This document shows, one piece after another, positions 1-8,789 of a DNA stretch of 64,000 nucleotides. The position numbers were made by a program, and so were the translations under genes. Origin of the DNA: an uncultured Spirochaetales bacterium (GTDB lineage Bacteria > Spirochaetota > Spirochaetia > Sphaerochaetales > Sphaerochaetaceae); contig CASEAG010000028.1 of assembly GCA_949285785.1 (NCBI GenBank), positions 291,161-355,160 on the forward strand, in the 5' to 3' direction. Numbering within the stretch: position 1 is the first letter of the stretch; each line of letters begins with the position of its first letter. Below the pieces are notes generated by a model. The model was given only the letters and a program-made list of their open reading frames with translations. It made no database searches and was not told the DNA's origin.

Positions 1-461
1 TCGTCCCCGTAGAGGAACTTGACCGTGAGCTTGCCGCCCGCGGACACCACATGCGTATTGGTCACGATATATCCATCGGAGGTTATCACGACGCCGCAGC
101 CCATCGATGATGACAGTTCGCTGGATGCATAGATCTCGACGACGGATCCGGCACACTTCTCATAGACCTTAATGTTCTGCATCTCATCTGCCGAATAGCG
201 CCAGCTCTGGCTGCCCTCCTCGAAGAGGAGCAGTCCCTCGTCGGAATAGAAGATGTCGTCGACCTCATAGCCTCCCAAAGCAAGCAGGGCACGCTCTCCA
301 CCCTCCATGCCGATGCGCTCGAGTTCGCGCCTGAGCTCGTCGCTCCGCTTCTCCTGGGATATCCTGATGGTCCATAATGAAAGCAGGACCAGGACCGCGA
401 CGACTACCACGGCGAGACATACTGCGAGGATGATTCGGGAAAGAGGTGGTCTGGACTCCAT
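1..461 (-). CDS. HtrA/DegP-type serine protease, N-terminal part
   Basis: This gene runs off the left edge; only the first 153 residues are visible. After a short basic start there is one membrane anchor (about residues 9-30), a Glu/Arg-rich stretch, then the start of a trypsin-like fold with a Ser-Met-Gly-Cys-Gly-Val-Val-Ile segment and Thr-Asn-Thr-His-Val-Val, which matches the catalytic His motif of HtrA/DegP proteases. The Asp and Ser of the triad and any PDZ domains lie outside the window. The likely role is envelope protein quality control by a membrane-anchored protease. The ATG follows a TTGACC-17-TAGCTT promoter by only seven bases, so the transcript is probably leaderless. Family is fairly sure; the exact subfamily is not. 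Confidence 0.8.
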   Translation of the reverse strand, partial: MESRPPLSRIILAVCLAVVVVAVLVLLSLWTIRISQEKRSDELRRELERIGMEGGERALLALGGYEVDDIFYSDEGLLLFEEGSQSWRYSADEMQNIKVYEKCAGSVVEIYASSELSSSMGCGVVITSDGYIVTNTHVVSAGGKLTVKFLYGD

Positions 462-468
462 AATCCGT

Positions 469-497
469 AAGCTAGCACTATGCCCGCCAAGGGTCAA
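469..497 (-). promoter_or_regulatory. sigma70-type promoter of the HtrA-like gene
   Basis: On the minus strand TTGACC (492-497) is followed after 17 bases by TAGCTT (469-474). The ATG at 461 begins seven bases after the -10 box, which puts the expected transcription start at or beside the start codon. Confidence 0.65.
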
Positions 498-541
498 TTG
501 AACTGGTGCAACGACCCGGTTCCGGAGATATAATCACATTC

Positions 542-1330
542 ATGGACGACCACCACTGCACAGTCAACGAGAAGGCCTGGGACCTCGAGGTGGACAGGGG
601 GAACCACTGGACGATACCGGTGGATGGGAAAAGCATCGCCGAAGCCCGCGAGGGACGGATCGCGATGACGCTCACGCCGAATCGTCCTGTTCCCTCATCC
701 TGGTGCGACATGATAGGGCACGAAGTGCTTGCCCTTGCCTCCGGCGGAGGTCAGCAGGGTCCGTTGCTTGCGGCTTCCGGCAGGGACGTGACAGTTCTCG
801 ACCTCTCGTCCCGACAGCTTGAACAGGACGAGAGATGTGCAAGGGCCAACGGCCTGACGCTGAGGACGGTGAAGGCGGACATGGGGGACCTGTCGGCCTT
901 CGAGGACGAATCGTTCGACACGGTGGTCAATCCCGTATCGCTGAATTTCCATCCGGACATAGACAAGGTGTACAGGCAGGTCCACCGCGTCCTGCGCCCG
1001 GGCGGGGTGTTCATGTTCGCCATAGCCAATCCGGTCATGTACATGTTCGACGTCAAGGCGCTGGAGAGAGGCAGGATGAGAATCCGCTACACCCTTCCCT
1101 TCTCAAGCGAGAAGTCGCTCTCGCAGAGGCAGAGACGCCATCTTGTCGACAGCGGGGACACATTCGAATACAGCCACAGTCTCGAATCGATCATAGGAGG
1201 CGTCTGCAGGACGGGCTTCGTCATCCGCGACTTCTACAGCGACACAAGCGACTTCGAGCCCGTCGACAGCTTCGTGAACGACTGCTACTTCGCCATGCTA
1301 TGCATCAAGACGGATGATTTCGCCGGATGA
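542..1330 (+). CDS. class I SAM-dependent methyltransferase
   Basis: A 262-residue protein with a methyltransferase domain of the Methyltransf_11 type. The SAM-binding glycine loop reads Leu-Ala-Ser-Gly-Gly-Gly-Gln-Gln, followed by an acidic strand end (Val-Leu-Asp-Leu-Ser), an Asp near the adenine site (Lys-Ala-Asp-Met) and the post-motif Leu-Arg-Pro-Gly-Gly. The substrate cannot be told. A GTG at 506 is in frame, but a TATAAT box at 529-534 lies between it and ATG 542. I therefore take 542 as the start, seven bases after the box. The last 33 bases overlap the convergent ApbE gene. Confidence 0.8.
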   Translation: MDDHHCTVNEKAWDLEVDRGNHWTIPVDGKSIAEAREGRIAMTLTPNRPVPSSWCDMIGHEVLALASGGGQQGPLLAASGRDVTVLDLSSRQLEQDERCARANGLTLRTVKADMGDLSAFEDESFDTVVNPVSLNFHPDIDKVYRQVHRVLRPGGVFMFAIANPVMYMFDVKALERGRMRIRYTLPFSSEKSLSQRQRRHLVDSGDTFEYSHSLESIIGGVCRTGFVIRDFYSDTSDFEPVDSFVNDCYFAMLCIKTDDFAG

Positions 1331-2263
1331 AGTGAGAACGAGCATCCCGACCCCCATTCTCCTGCACAGGTCCTCGGCGCCGCGGCTGCCAAGCACGAAG
1401 CATGCGGTGGACAGGGCGTCTGCCAGGGCGCCGTCAGGGCTTATGATGGAGACGCTCACGATATCGCTCTCGGCAGGCCATCCCGTAGCCGGATCGAGTA
1501 TGTGGTGATAGTCGACTCCATCGACCTCGAAGTGTCTCTGATATGATCCCGAGGTGACCACCGCCGCATCGCTGCAACGCACCGTGGCGAAGTAGCCGCC
1601 GGTGGCGGCCTGCGGATTCTGTATGCCGACCACCCAGTCCTCTCCCGGGCTCCTGCTGCCCAGGCAGTACACGTTCCCACCCAGATTGACGATGGCGCGC
1701 TCTACTCCGCAGGAGGCCAGATGATCGGCCGCCATCTGGCTGGCATGACCCTTTGCGATTGCACCGAGGTCGAGCTGAATGACCCCATCTGTCAGGAAGA
1801 CGCTCATGTGCTCCTCGTCCAGGACGAGACAGTCGATGTCGACATGCTCCACCAGGGATGAAACCAGGGCGGCATCGGGAACCTCATGGACGGGACTGTC
1901 GAACGCCCATAGCGAGCTGATCGCACCGAGAAGGGGATTGAATGCCCCATCTGTCGCTTCCGACAGCGCCTTCGCCCTGGACACGATCTCGAACGTCTGT
2001 TCACTGACGCAGACAGGTGCAATGCCGGCATTGCGGTTGATCATTGCGATCTCGCTGTCCTCGTCGTAGCGGTCCAGCCTGTCATCAAGGTCTCTGATCA
2101 GGGCGAATGTCTGCTCGATGTACTTCTCGTCCGCCCTGTCGTATACGGTGATGGCGCACTGTGTGTCCATCATGAACTCGTGGCATGTGATCGGCTCCTG
2201 TGAACACGAGAGCAGACATGAGGTCAGCAGGACGATGAGCATGACTAGGACTGGATATCGCAT
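1298..2263 (-). CDS. apbE: FAD:protein FMN transferase (ApbE), lipoprotein
   Basis: A 321-residue lipoprotein. A short hydrophobic signal ends in Leu-Leu-Ser-Cys, a lipobox. ApbE enzymes transfer FMN from FAD to a Thr of target proteins such as Rnf or Nqr subunits on the outer face of the membrane. Family marks are visible: the Gly-Ala-Ile-Ala-Lys-Gly segment, Asn-Leu-Gly-Gly-Asn, Tyr-His-His-Ile-Leu-Asp-Pro-Ala-Thr-Gly and the Asp-Ala-Leu-Ser-Thr-Ala metal site. The in-frame ORF opens earlier, but ATG 2263 gives the signal peptide and sits eight bases after a TATTCT box. No Rnf or Nqr genes are nearby, so its targets are unknown. Confidence 0.9.
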   Translation of the reverse strand: MRYPVLVMLIVLLTSCLLSCSQEPITCHEFMMDTQCAITVYDRADEKYIEQTFALIRDLDDRLDRYDEDSEIAMINRNAGIAPVCVSEQTFEIVSRAKALSEATDGAFNPLLGAISSLWAFDSPVHEVPDAALVSSLVEHVDIDCLVLDEEHMSVFLTDGVIQLDLGAIAKGHASQMAADHLASCGVERAIVNLGGNVYCLGSRSPGEDWVVGIQNPQAATGGYFATVRCSDAAVVTSGSYQRHFEVDGVDYHHILDPATGWPAESDIVSVSIISPDGALADALSTACFVLGSRGAEDLCRRMGVGMLVLTSSGEIIRLDA

Positions 2264-2271
2264 CGAGCACA

Positions 2272-2337
2272 AGAATATGGCTTTTGGGCTCAGGGAGGCA
2301 ACAGGCGGTTGCACAGAAGGTCCTTTGGCCCTACTCT
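2272..2337. promoter_or_regulatory. divergent overlapping promoters for apbE and the first GGDEF gene
   Basis: Minus strand: TTGCCT (2296-2301), 18 bases, TATTCT (2272-2277), then ATG 2263 eight bases on. Plus strand: TTGCAC (2309-2314), 17 bases, TACTCT (2332-2337), then ATG 2344 six bases on. The two start points lie about 80 bases apart back to back, so the two transcription units may compete or be co-regulated. Confidence 0.6.
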
Positions 2338-2343
2338 TTGGAT

Positions 2344-4032
2344 ATGCTGAGCGCGAGCAGGCAGATGTATGCACGAGCCCTGCACATCGTCGTCATGGCG
2401 ATGGCGCTGTTCACACTCGTCTCCGCGCTAGTCATGCATTCCCACATCATATCGCCTTCGATCTTCACCGACGGGGCATACAGGGCGCCTTCGTCCATGG
2501 ACCTGTACATCAACGACGAACTGGTCGAGAGGGACACGGCCCTGCCGCAGACGATCGTGGTGGAGGATGGAGATGTGATAAGGCTTTCCGGCATCGTGGA
2601 GGACTTCGACACCAGGCATCTTTCTTTCATGCTCGTCACCGATGCCAGCATATACAGGGTGTACGCCAATGGTGTCCAGGTGGCCAGCGATGACACCCAT
2701 GGCCACGTTTCCGGATTCTTCCGGATGCATCACGGCTCTCCGCAGATGCACATAGGGTTCTTCCCTGACGGCATGGACGTCTCACGCATCGACATCGAGT
2801 TCGAATGCGGATCCGTTCCCGACGGTCGCCATTTCAACATAGACTCGCTGGTCCTCGGCTCATCATGGGACCTCATCTCGATTTATCGAAACACGCTGAG
2901 GCTGTCCGCCTGCCTGCTTGTCATGCACTTCACGATCCTCGTCGTCCTGGTCATCATCATGATCACGATGCGCCGTCCTCTGACATCAAGACTGATGCTG
3001 GTCATCCTGCTGGAGATCCTGATGATAGTACAGAGCGTGGTGAACATGGGCGTACGCGACCTGCTGTATTCGAACGAATACATGTGGCAGGTTCTGGACC
3101 AGGTCTCGAGCGTTCCATACCCGCTGATCTTCCTGGCGCTGCTGTACTGGATAGACAGGATGTCGTTCCTGTCCTCGCCGCGCCACTGGCTGATAGCCCT
3201 GATCCCCGTCACGCTGCTCGCGCTGTCCGGGCTTGCCGCTCCATTCAGCCTGCGGGTGTCGCATATGCTGTTCCATATGACGAAGGGCAGCTGCCTGGCG
3301 GTATGCATCGCATACACGATCACACTTGCACTCAGACGGATGAAGGGCGACAACCATCTGCTGTCGTTCGCGCTCATGATGGATACGGCGATGATGCTGG
3401 AGATCGTCAACGTGCCCAGCTTCGATACGTTCAATCTGCTTCACAGCGTCAGCAACATCCTCAGACTGGCGGCCGTGATCACATACATCACGTTCACCAT
3501 CTCCAGGTACCTGACCAACGAGAGGATCGTCATCGGGCAGATCGAGCTGGACGACATGCTGTACAGGGACAGTCTGACGGGATGCCTGAACAGACGCAAT
3601 CTCGAGCAGCTGAGGTCTGAGGAGGAATCGATCGCCGGAGTGCGGTTCTACATGCTCTACTACGATCTGGACGAGCTCAAGCTCATCAACGACAGCTTCG
3701 GCCACGGCGAAGGTGACAGGATCTTCATGCACCTGGGCGAGACGATAAGATCGTTCTTCGGCAAGGGCCGCTCCACGTTCCGCTGCGGCGGCGACGAGTT
3801 CCTGACGCTGGTGCCTGCAGACGAAGGCATCATCGACATCGGGGCCATGGCGGAGGCCTTCTGTGCCGCATTCTCCAAGGACGCCCCATACTCGGCCACA
3901 TTGTCCATAGGCTGGGCGCTGTACGAAGGAGGCGGCCAGGAGGAGTTCGACCTCCGTCTCGAGCAGGCTGACAGGATGATGTACACCCAGAAGAAGGCCC
4001 ACCACGAAAGGCACAGGAGCGAAGTCAGATGA
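2344..4032 (+). CDS. membrane-anchored diguanylate cyclase
   Basis: About 562 residues. An N-terminal anchor is followed by a roughly 180-residue extracytoplasmic beta-rich domain, a block of about seven to eight membrane segments (residues 190-390) and a C-terminal GGDEF domain. This resembles the 7TMR-DISM sensor layout. The active-site motif Gly-Gly-Asp-Glu-Phe is intact (Arg-Cys-Gly-Gly-Asp-Glu-Phe), and Asp-Ser-Leu-Thr-Gly and Asn-Asp-Ser-Phe-Gly-His motifs precede it, so it should make cyclic di-GMP. No RxxD inhibitory site is seen at the expected place upstream. The stop overlaps the start of the next cyclase (ATGA), so both are translated together. The periplasmic signal sensed is unknown. 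Confidence 0.85.
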   Translation: MLSASRQMYARALHIVVMAMALFTLVSALVMHSHIISPSIFTDGAYRAPSSMDLYINDELVERDTALPQTIVVEDGDVIRLSGIVEDFDTRHLSFMLVTDASIYRVYANGVQVASDDTHGHVSGFFRMHHGSPQMHIGFFPDGMDVSRIDIEFECGSVPDGRHFNIDSLVLGSSWDLISIYRNTLRLSACLLVMHFTILVVLVIIMITMRRPLTSRLMLVILLEILMIVQSVVNMGVRDLLYSNEYMWQVLDQVSSVPYPLIFLALLYWIDRMSFLSSPRHWLIALIPVTLLALSGLAAPFSLRVSHMLFHMTKGSCLAVCIAYTITLALRRMKGDNHLLSFALMMDTAMMLEIVNVPSFDTFNLLHSVSNILRLAAVITYITFTISRYLTNERIVIGQIELDDMLYRDSLTGCLNRRNLEQLRSEEESIAGVRFYMLYYDLDELKLINDSFGHGEGDRIFMHLGETIRSFFGKGRSTFRCGGDEFLTLVPADEGIIDIGAMAEAFCAAFSKDAPYSATLSIGWALYEGGGQEEFDLRLEQADRMMYTQKKAHHERHRSEVR

Positions 4033-5735
4033 GAAAAGGACGCGGCTTCATCATCTTCGCCTCCATCGTGATCGCGCTCGCCCTGCTCTTCTCGCTAGAC
4101 GTGCTGCTGGACTCGCTGCGCTTCTCGCAGGTGTTCAGCCATATCTATCATGATCCGATCCACGTCGTGGGCGGCATGGACGTATATGTGAACGGCACCC
4201 TGTACAAGGAGAACCTTGCCCCTGGACAGTGGCGATACGACGGGCCATACGACTTCAGCGACACGGTCATCTTCACCGTGGACCTGGCCACGTTCCCCTA
4301 CTGCACGGATCCGACGCTGTGCTTCCGCTCACGATCGTCCGAGGTCCACGTCTACCAGGGCAGCCGGCTCATCTACTCCCTGGAGAGCACAGGCGGCCAG
4401 AATCCCGCCGCATACAACGGTGGGCGATACAATCTGGTCGAGCTCGATCCGCAGGCGATGGACGAAGATCTGACACTGGTGTTCGAGACGTCATACATCA
4501 CCTCCGCACCACTGTTCGATCCGGTCTTCTTCGCAAACAGGACGACTCTTGTGACGGGCATCGTGGCACGCAACATGCCATCGCTGCTGATCGGCATGTC
4601 GATGGTCTCGACAGCGCTTCTGATCGCATTCCTGAGCCTCACACTGTCGAACAGACGCATCAGGTCCAACCTGATGTCGGCGGTGTTCCTGATCGCGCTC
4701 ACAGGCATCTGGATCCTGATGCAGAACTGGAGCCGCCAGCTGTTCATCTCCAACGTCTCCATCGCCCAGGACGTTTCTTATCTCATGATGGCGCTGCTGC
4801 CGGGCTCGATGCTTCAATACATCATGAAGAACTACGACATGGACATGCAGTACATGAGACGCATCTTCGTGCCTCTGGCGGACCTGTTCCTGGTGCTGTA
4901 CGTACTCATGTACGTTCCGTTCCTCTTCATGGGTGTTCCGCTGGACGGAATGCTGTCCGTCATCAGCATAGGTCTGCTGCTGTACTTCATCGCCCTTCTG
5001 GTCTTCTGCCTCCTGCAGTACCTCAGAAGCGGCTTCTCCGGAGGCGTCCCGCTGATGGCGGGCATTGCAGCCTACATGTGCGCCATAGCCCTGGAGCAGA
5101 CCCTGCTCTCGCTCGAAAGCCCGCTCAGACTCCAGCTGGCGATCTACCTTCCCTACTACATAGCCCTCTTCATCTTCCTCTTCCGTGCAACAGGAGAGGC
5201 AATGAGGAACTCCCATTCCAGCGGCGAGAAGAGACGCATCATGGAGATGTCGTTCACGGATCCGCTCACAGGCCTTCTCAACCGCAACGCCCTCGACAAC
5301 CGCCTGGAACGCATATCCAGGGAGAGGAGGGACAACATCTACATCTTCATGATAGATGTGGACGGGATGAAGTCATACAACGACGACTTCGGCCACAAGG
5401 CCGGTGACGATCTGCTCATCGCGATGGCCGAGAGCATCAGGGAGGCCACGGTGGCGCTGAACCGCTATATCTTCCGATATGGCGGCGACGAATTCCTGCT
5501 GATGGTCGAGGAGGCCGGAGCGCTTGACACGGATGCGGTCGTCCAGCGCATCAGGGAGAACTTCAGACGCCTGATGGACAGGGCCAACGCGGACTTCTCG
5601 GTCGGCGTCGTCCGCTACGACATCAGCATGAGGAAGGACATCATGGCAAGGCTGAACGAAGCCGATGCCAGGATGTATTACGACAAGAGGGGCGAACACA
5701 GGAAAGGCATGTCCACCCCCCCCCGCAGGAAATAG
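4029..5735 (+). CDS. second membrane-anchored diguanylate cyclase
   Basis: 568 residues with the same plan as the gene before it: N-terminal anchor, extracytoplasmic sensor domain (about 40-180), a block of membrane helices (about 185-390) and a GGDEF domain with intact Tyr-Gly-Gly-Asp-Glu-Phe. Asp-Pro-Leu-Thr-Gly-Leu-Leu-Asn-Arg and Asn-Asp-Asp-Phe-Gly-His are present. Again no clear RxxD inhibitory site. ATGA overlap with the upstream cyclase shows translational coupling. The pair looks like an old tandem duplication that has diverged in the sensor half. A run of nine C near the stop (about 5719) is a possible slippage spot but leaves the frame open. Confidence 0.85.
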   Translation: MRKGRGFIIFASIVIALALLFSLDVLLDSLRFSQVFSHIYHDPIHVVGGMDVYVNGTLYKENLAPGQWRYDGPYDFSDTVIFTVDLATFPYCTDPTLCFRSRSSEVHVYQGSRLIYSLESTGGQNPAAYNGGRYNLVELDPQAMDEDLTLVFETSYITSAPLFDPVFFANRTTLVTGIVARNMPSLLIGMSMVSTALLIAFLSLTLSNRRIRSNLMSAVFLIALTGIWILMQNWSRQLFISNVSIAQDVSYLMMALLPGSMLQYIMKNYDMDMQYMRRIFVPLADLFLVLYVLMYVPFLFMGVPLDGMLSVISIGLLLYFIALLVFCLLQYLRSGFSGGVPLMAGIAAYMCAIALEQTLLSLESPLRLQLAIYLPYYIALFIFLFRATGEAMRNSHSSGEKRRIMEMSFTDPLTGLLNRNALDNRLERISRERRDNIYIFMIDVDGMKSYNDDFGHKAGDDLLIAMAESIREATVALNRYIFRYGGDEFLLMVEEAGALDTDAVVQRIRENFRRLMDRANADFSVGVVRYDISMRKDIMARLNEADARMYYDKRGEHRKGMSTPPRRK

Positions 5736-5764
5736 ACGCAGGAAGAGGACATGACTGGCCGGTC

Positions 5765-6502
5765 TCATGACATGCGGCTGCACAGCTGTCGGTAGATGTC
5801 CAGACGGTCGCCTTCTGCCGTCGATACGAGATCGCCATTATACCATCTGGTGACGGTTCCCCCCTTCAGCAGGAAGACCTCTGATGCCAGAGATGCGATG
5901 TCCTCTCCTTCGAAGAGGTCAAGGTCGCTCTCCTCAAGCACAATCGTGTCGGCACTTTCAAGGGCCTGGCGTATCTGGCGGACAAGCCTGGCGTTCTCCG
6001 GATGCTCATATGAAGAGGATGCGACATCGAGCACCAGTTGCGCCCTGGGGCTGTGGAACGTCGCCGCGTCGAGCAGGGAGCCGAAGAGCGGCTGATGGTA
6101 CAGACCGCCGGCACACATCACGATGATGTCGACATCGCTGTTCTCGTCCAGAGACCTCAGCAGCTCCTGGCTTGATGCGCTGACCGCGCCGGTGAAGCTG
6201 GAGTAGCAGCTCGTCCTGCCCTGCCTGTCCTCCACGACGAGGTAGCTGGGCAGGTCGGTGGACACCAGGAACGGGTCGAACAGGAGCCTGTCATGGACAA
6301 GCGCCTCGAGCGTGATGCGCCCCGGTCCGTCGTTGCCCAGTCTTGCAAGTACGCCCACGCGGGGGTCTATCGAGCTCCTGACGGCGCGTGCCGTCTCATA
6401 CAGGAAGCCTCCCGGTGCGATGGAGACGTCATGCCCGTCTATCACGAGATGCGATTCCAGTATTCCGGCGAAACAGATCATCATGCCCTCCCCGCTGTAC
6501 AA
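5765..6502 (-). CDS. PfkB-like carbohydrate kinase, short form
   Basis: About 245 residues, against roughly 300 or more for active PfkB kinases. The N-terminal substrate motif appears as Ala-Pro-Gly-Gly-Phe-Leu-Tyr, and Arg-Leu-Gly-Asn-Asp-Gly-Pro-Gly and a Val-Leu-Asp-Val segment follow in the family order. The C-terminal Gly-Ala-Gly-Asp motif, which carries the catalytic Asp and anion hole, cannot be found. Either the enzyme is inactive or regulatory, or it uses another base. The start may be TTG 6502 (six bases after TAATAC) or ATG 6484 behind a purine-rich stretch. It converges on the GGDEF operon. Confidence 0.55.
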   Translation of the reverse strand: MYSGEGMMICFAGILESHLVIDGHDVSIAPGGFLYETARAVRSSIDPRVGVLARLGNDGPGRITLEALVHDRLLFDPFLVSTDLPSYLVVEDRQGRTSCYSSFTGAVSASSQELLRSLDENSDVDIIVMCAGGLYHQPLFGSLLDAATFHSPRAQLVLDVASSSYEHPENARLVRQIRQALESADTIVLEESDLDLFEGEDIASLASEVFLLKGGTVTRWYNGDLVSTAEGDRLDIYRQLCSRMS

Positions 6503-6532
6503 GGACGCGTATTATGTAGGATTATTCCATTC

Positions 6533-6973
6533 ATGTTGAAGATAAGGAAATGCCAGTGGATTTGCAAGCCGGAGAGGTTGAGCATCCTCTCATCCAGGTC
6601 GTTGACCTTCATGAGCCGGGGTGAGCACCAATTCGTGTGGACGACGGATGAGGACGAGAGGATCCGCTTCGCATATGAAGGCGATGTGAAATGCGGCATC
6701 GGGATCATCTTCAGCATCGACCAGGGGCTGAGTATCGTCAACGACCACGGCAAGGCATCCCTCGACTTCGACCTGCTGGGCATACGCACCCATGAGGAAT
6801 GGACGGGCTGCGACGAAGACGGGTCGCTGACCGTCGAGAAGTCTGGTGACACGGTCCGCTTCCACTCGGCGGGCAGGCTGCTGTACTCCTTCACGTTCCC
6901 CCCGGTCAGGGAAAGCGTCTCCATCTCGTTCTTCTCTTCAGGCGAGGGCCAGGTCACGTTCTCCTTTTCATGA
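6533..6973 (+). CDS. hypothetical beta-rich protein
   Basis: 146 residues with no signal peptide, rich in beta-forming residues (Ile-Ile-Phe-Ser-Ile, Phe-Thr-Phe-Pro-Pro) and ending Thr-Phe-Ser-Phe-Ser. It may be a small jelly-roll or lectin-like domain of the DUF1349 kind, but I cannot place it firmly. It is divergent from the PfkB-like gene, and both use a shared 30-base start region. The next gene, GlnRS, lies 74 bases on with its own SD. Confidence 0.55.
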   Translation: MLKIRKCQWICKPERLSILSSRSLTFMSRGEHQFVWTTDEDERIRFAYEGDVKCGIGIIFSIDQGLSIVNDHGKASLDFDLLGIRTHEEWTGCDEDGSLTVEKSGDTVRFHSAGRLLYSFTFPPVRESVSISFFSSGEGQVTFSFS

Positions 6974-7046
6974 AAGGCTCTTTGGTGCTAACATTCGGGA
7001 AAATCACCAAGCGCCCCTCTGGAAGGGCGGTAGGAGGACAACTGAA

Positions 7047-8738
7047 ATGCCGGAAGTCGCTGAAAGACCTCTCAACTTCATCGAGAAGATCATCGAGGAC
7101 GACCTGAAGAACGGAAGGGTTCCGAACAACGAGATCGTGACCCGCTTCCCCCCGGAGCCGAACGGCTACCTTCACATCGGACACATCAAGAGCATCTGCC
7201 TCAACTTCTCCCTCGCGGAGAAGTACCATGGACGTTGCCATCTGCGGCTGGACGACACGAATCCGGCCAAGGAGGAGAACGAGTACATAGACGCCATCAA
7301 GGACGACATCCGCTGGCTTGGATTCGACTGGGGCGAGCATGAATACTATGCATCCGACTATTATGACCAGCTCTACGAGATCGCGGTGCGCCTGATCAGG
7401 GAAGGTAAGGCCTATGTCGATTCCCTCTCGGCGGACGAGATGAAGGAATACAGGGGCACACTCACGGAACCCGGCCGCAACAGCCCCGACCGCGACAGGC
7501 CCATCGAGGAAAACCTGCGCCTCTTCGAGGAGATGAGGCAGGGGCTGCATCCCGAAGGGAGCTACACGCTGCGCGCGAAGATCGACATGGCCAGTCCGAA
7601 CATGAACCTGAGGGACCCCGCGCTCTACAGGATCAAGTTCGCCCATCATCCGCGTACCGGCGACAAGTGGTGCATCTACCCGATGTACGACTTCACCCAC
7701 CCCATCAGCGATGCCATAGAGGGCATCACCCACTCGATCTGCACTCTCGAGTTCGAGGACCATCGTCCGGCCTATGACTGGGCGACCGGCATCGACGGCA
7801 TCGAGCACACCCCGCACCAGTACGAGTTCGCAAGGCTGAACATAACCTACTGCCTGATGAGCAAGCGCAAGCTGCTCTACCTCGTGAACAACGGCCTTGT
7901 CAGCGGCTGGGACGATCCCAGGATGCCGACCATCGCAGGCATCAGAAGGCGCGGCTATTCGCCCGAGTCCATGAAGGACTTCGTCTCACGCGTGGGAGTG
8001 GCGAAGGTCGAGGGCGTGGTGGACTTCTCTCTGATGGAGTTCTGCGTGAGGGAGGACCTCAACAGGAAGGCCAGGAGGCTGATGGCCGTGCTGGATCCGG
8101 TGGAGGTCGTCATCGACAACTATCCCGACGACCAGGTCGAGTACTTCGAGGCCGAGAACAACCCGGAGGACGCGGAGGCCGGCACTCACGAGGTGGCCTT
8201 CTCGAAGCACATCCTCATCGAGCGCGAGGACTTCATGGAGAACCCTGTCAAAGGCTACCACCGTCTGTACATAGGCAACGAGATCAGGCTTAAGTACGCC
8301 TACTACATCACCGCAACCGGCGTGGAGAAGGACGATGATGGCAACATCACGCTGATCCATGCCACATACGACCCGCTCTCGCGCGGCGGCCAGACTCCTG
8401 ACGGACGCAAGGTGCGCGGCACCAGCCACTGGGTCTCGAAGGACCACTGCATCAAGGCGGAGGTCAGGCAGTACGACAAGCTGTTCAAGAGCGAGAACCC
8501 CGGGCAGGAGACGGGCAACTACCTGGACGATCTGAATCCGCAGTCTCTGGTGGTCATCCCATGCGCCTGCATCGAGGCGGAGGCGGCCAATGCCAAGGTC
8601 GGCGACTATCTGCAGTTCATCCGCAACGGCTACTACTGTGTCGACAGCAGGGACAGCAGGCCTGACAGGATGGTCTTCAACAGGACCGTGACGCTCAAGG
8701 ACTCCTGGGCGAAGCAGAAGGCGAAGCTGGGCCTGTGA
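7047..8738 (+). CDS. glnS: glutaminyl-tRNA synthetase
   Basis: 563 residues, close to the usual 550-560 of bacterial GlnRS. It charges tRNA-Gln with glutamine in the cytoplasm. The class I signatures are clear: Pro-Glu-Pro-Asn-Gly-Tyr-Leu-His-Ile-Gly-His near the start, the Asp-Asp-Thr-Asn-Pro segment, and Leu-Met-Ser-Lys-Arg-Lys as the KMSKS loop. The C-terminal beta-barrel anticodon domain is complete. ATG 7047 is chosen because TAGGAGGA (7031-7038) precedes it; the ORF is open further upstream. Its presence means direct Gln charging rather than reliance on the GatCAB route. Confidence 0.97.
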   Translation: MPEVAERPLNFIEKIIEDDLKNGRVPNNEIVTRFPPEPNGYLHIGHIKSICLNFSLAEKYHGRCHLRLDDTNPAKEENEYIDAIKDDIRWLGFDWGEHEYYASDYYDQLYEIAVRLIREGKAYVDSLSADEMKEYRGTLTEPGRNSPDRDRPIEENLRLFEEMRQGLHPEGSYTLRAKIDMASPNMNLRDPALYRIKFAHHPRTGDKWCIYPMYDFTHPISDAIEGITHSICTLEFEDHRPAYDWATGIDGIEHTPHQYEFARLNITYCLMSKRKLLYLVNNGLVSGWDDPRMPTIAGIRRRGYSPESMKDFVSRVGVAKVEGVVDFSLMEFCVREDLNRKARRLMAVLDPVEVVIDNYPDDQVEYFEAENNPEDAEAGTHEVAFSKHILIEREDFMENPVKGYHRLYIGNEIRLKYAYYITATGVEKDDDGNITLIHATYDPLSRGGQTPDGRKVRGTSHWVSKDHCIKAEVRQYDKLFKSENPGQETGNYLDDLNPQSLVVIPCACIEAEAANAKVGDYLQFIRNGYYCVDSRDSRPDRMVFNRTVTLKDSWAKQKAKLGL

Positions 8739-8744
8739 CTTCAA

Positions 8745-8773
8745 TGGAGTGGAGAGAGACCCTCTCCACTCCA
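8745..8773 (+). terminator. hairpin after glnS
   Basis: A perfect 12-bp inverted repeat (8745-8756 with 8762-8773) around a five-base loop starts six bases after the GlnRS stop. No clear T run follows, so it may stabilise the mRNA end or act as a weak terminator. Confidence 0.6.
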
Positions 8774-8789
8774 GGCCCCCACCAGAGCG

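Noticed and set aside
5719-5727. Run of C near the end of the second GGDEF gene as a frameshift switch
   Set aside because: Only six codons follow and both frames end soon after, so a functional switch is unlikely.
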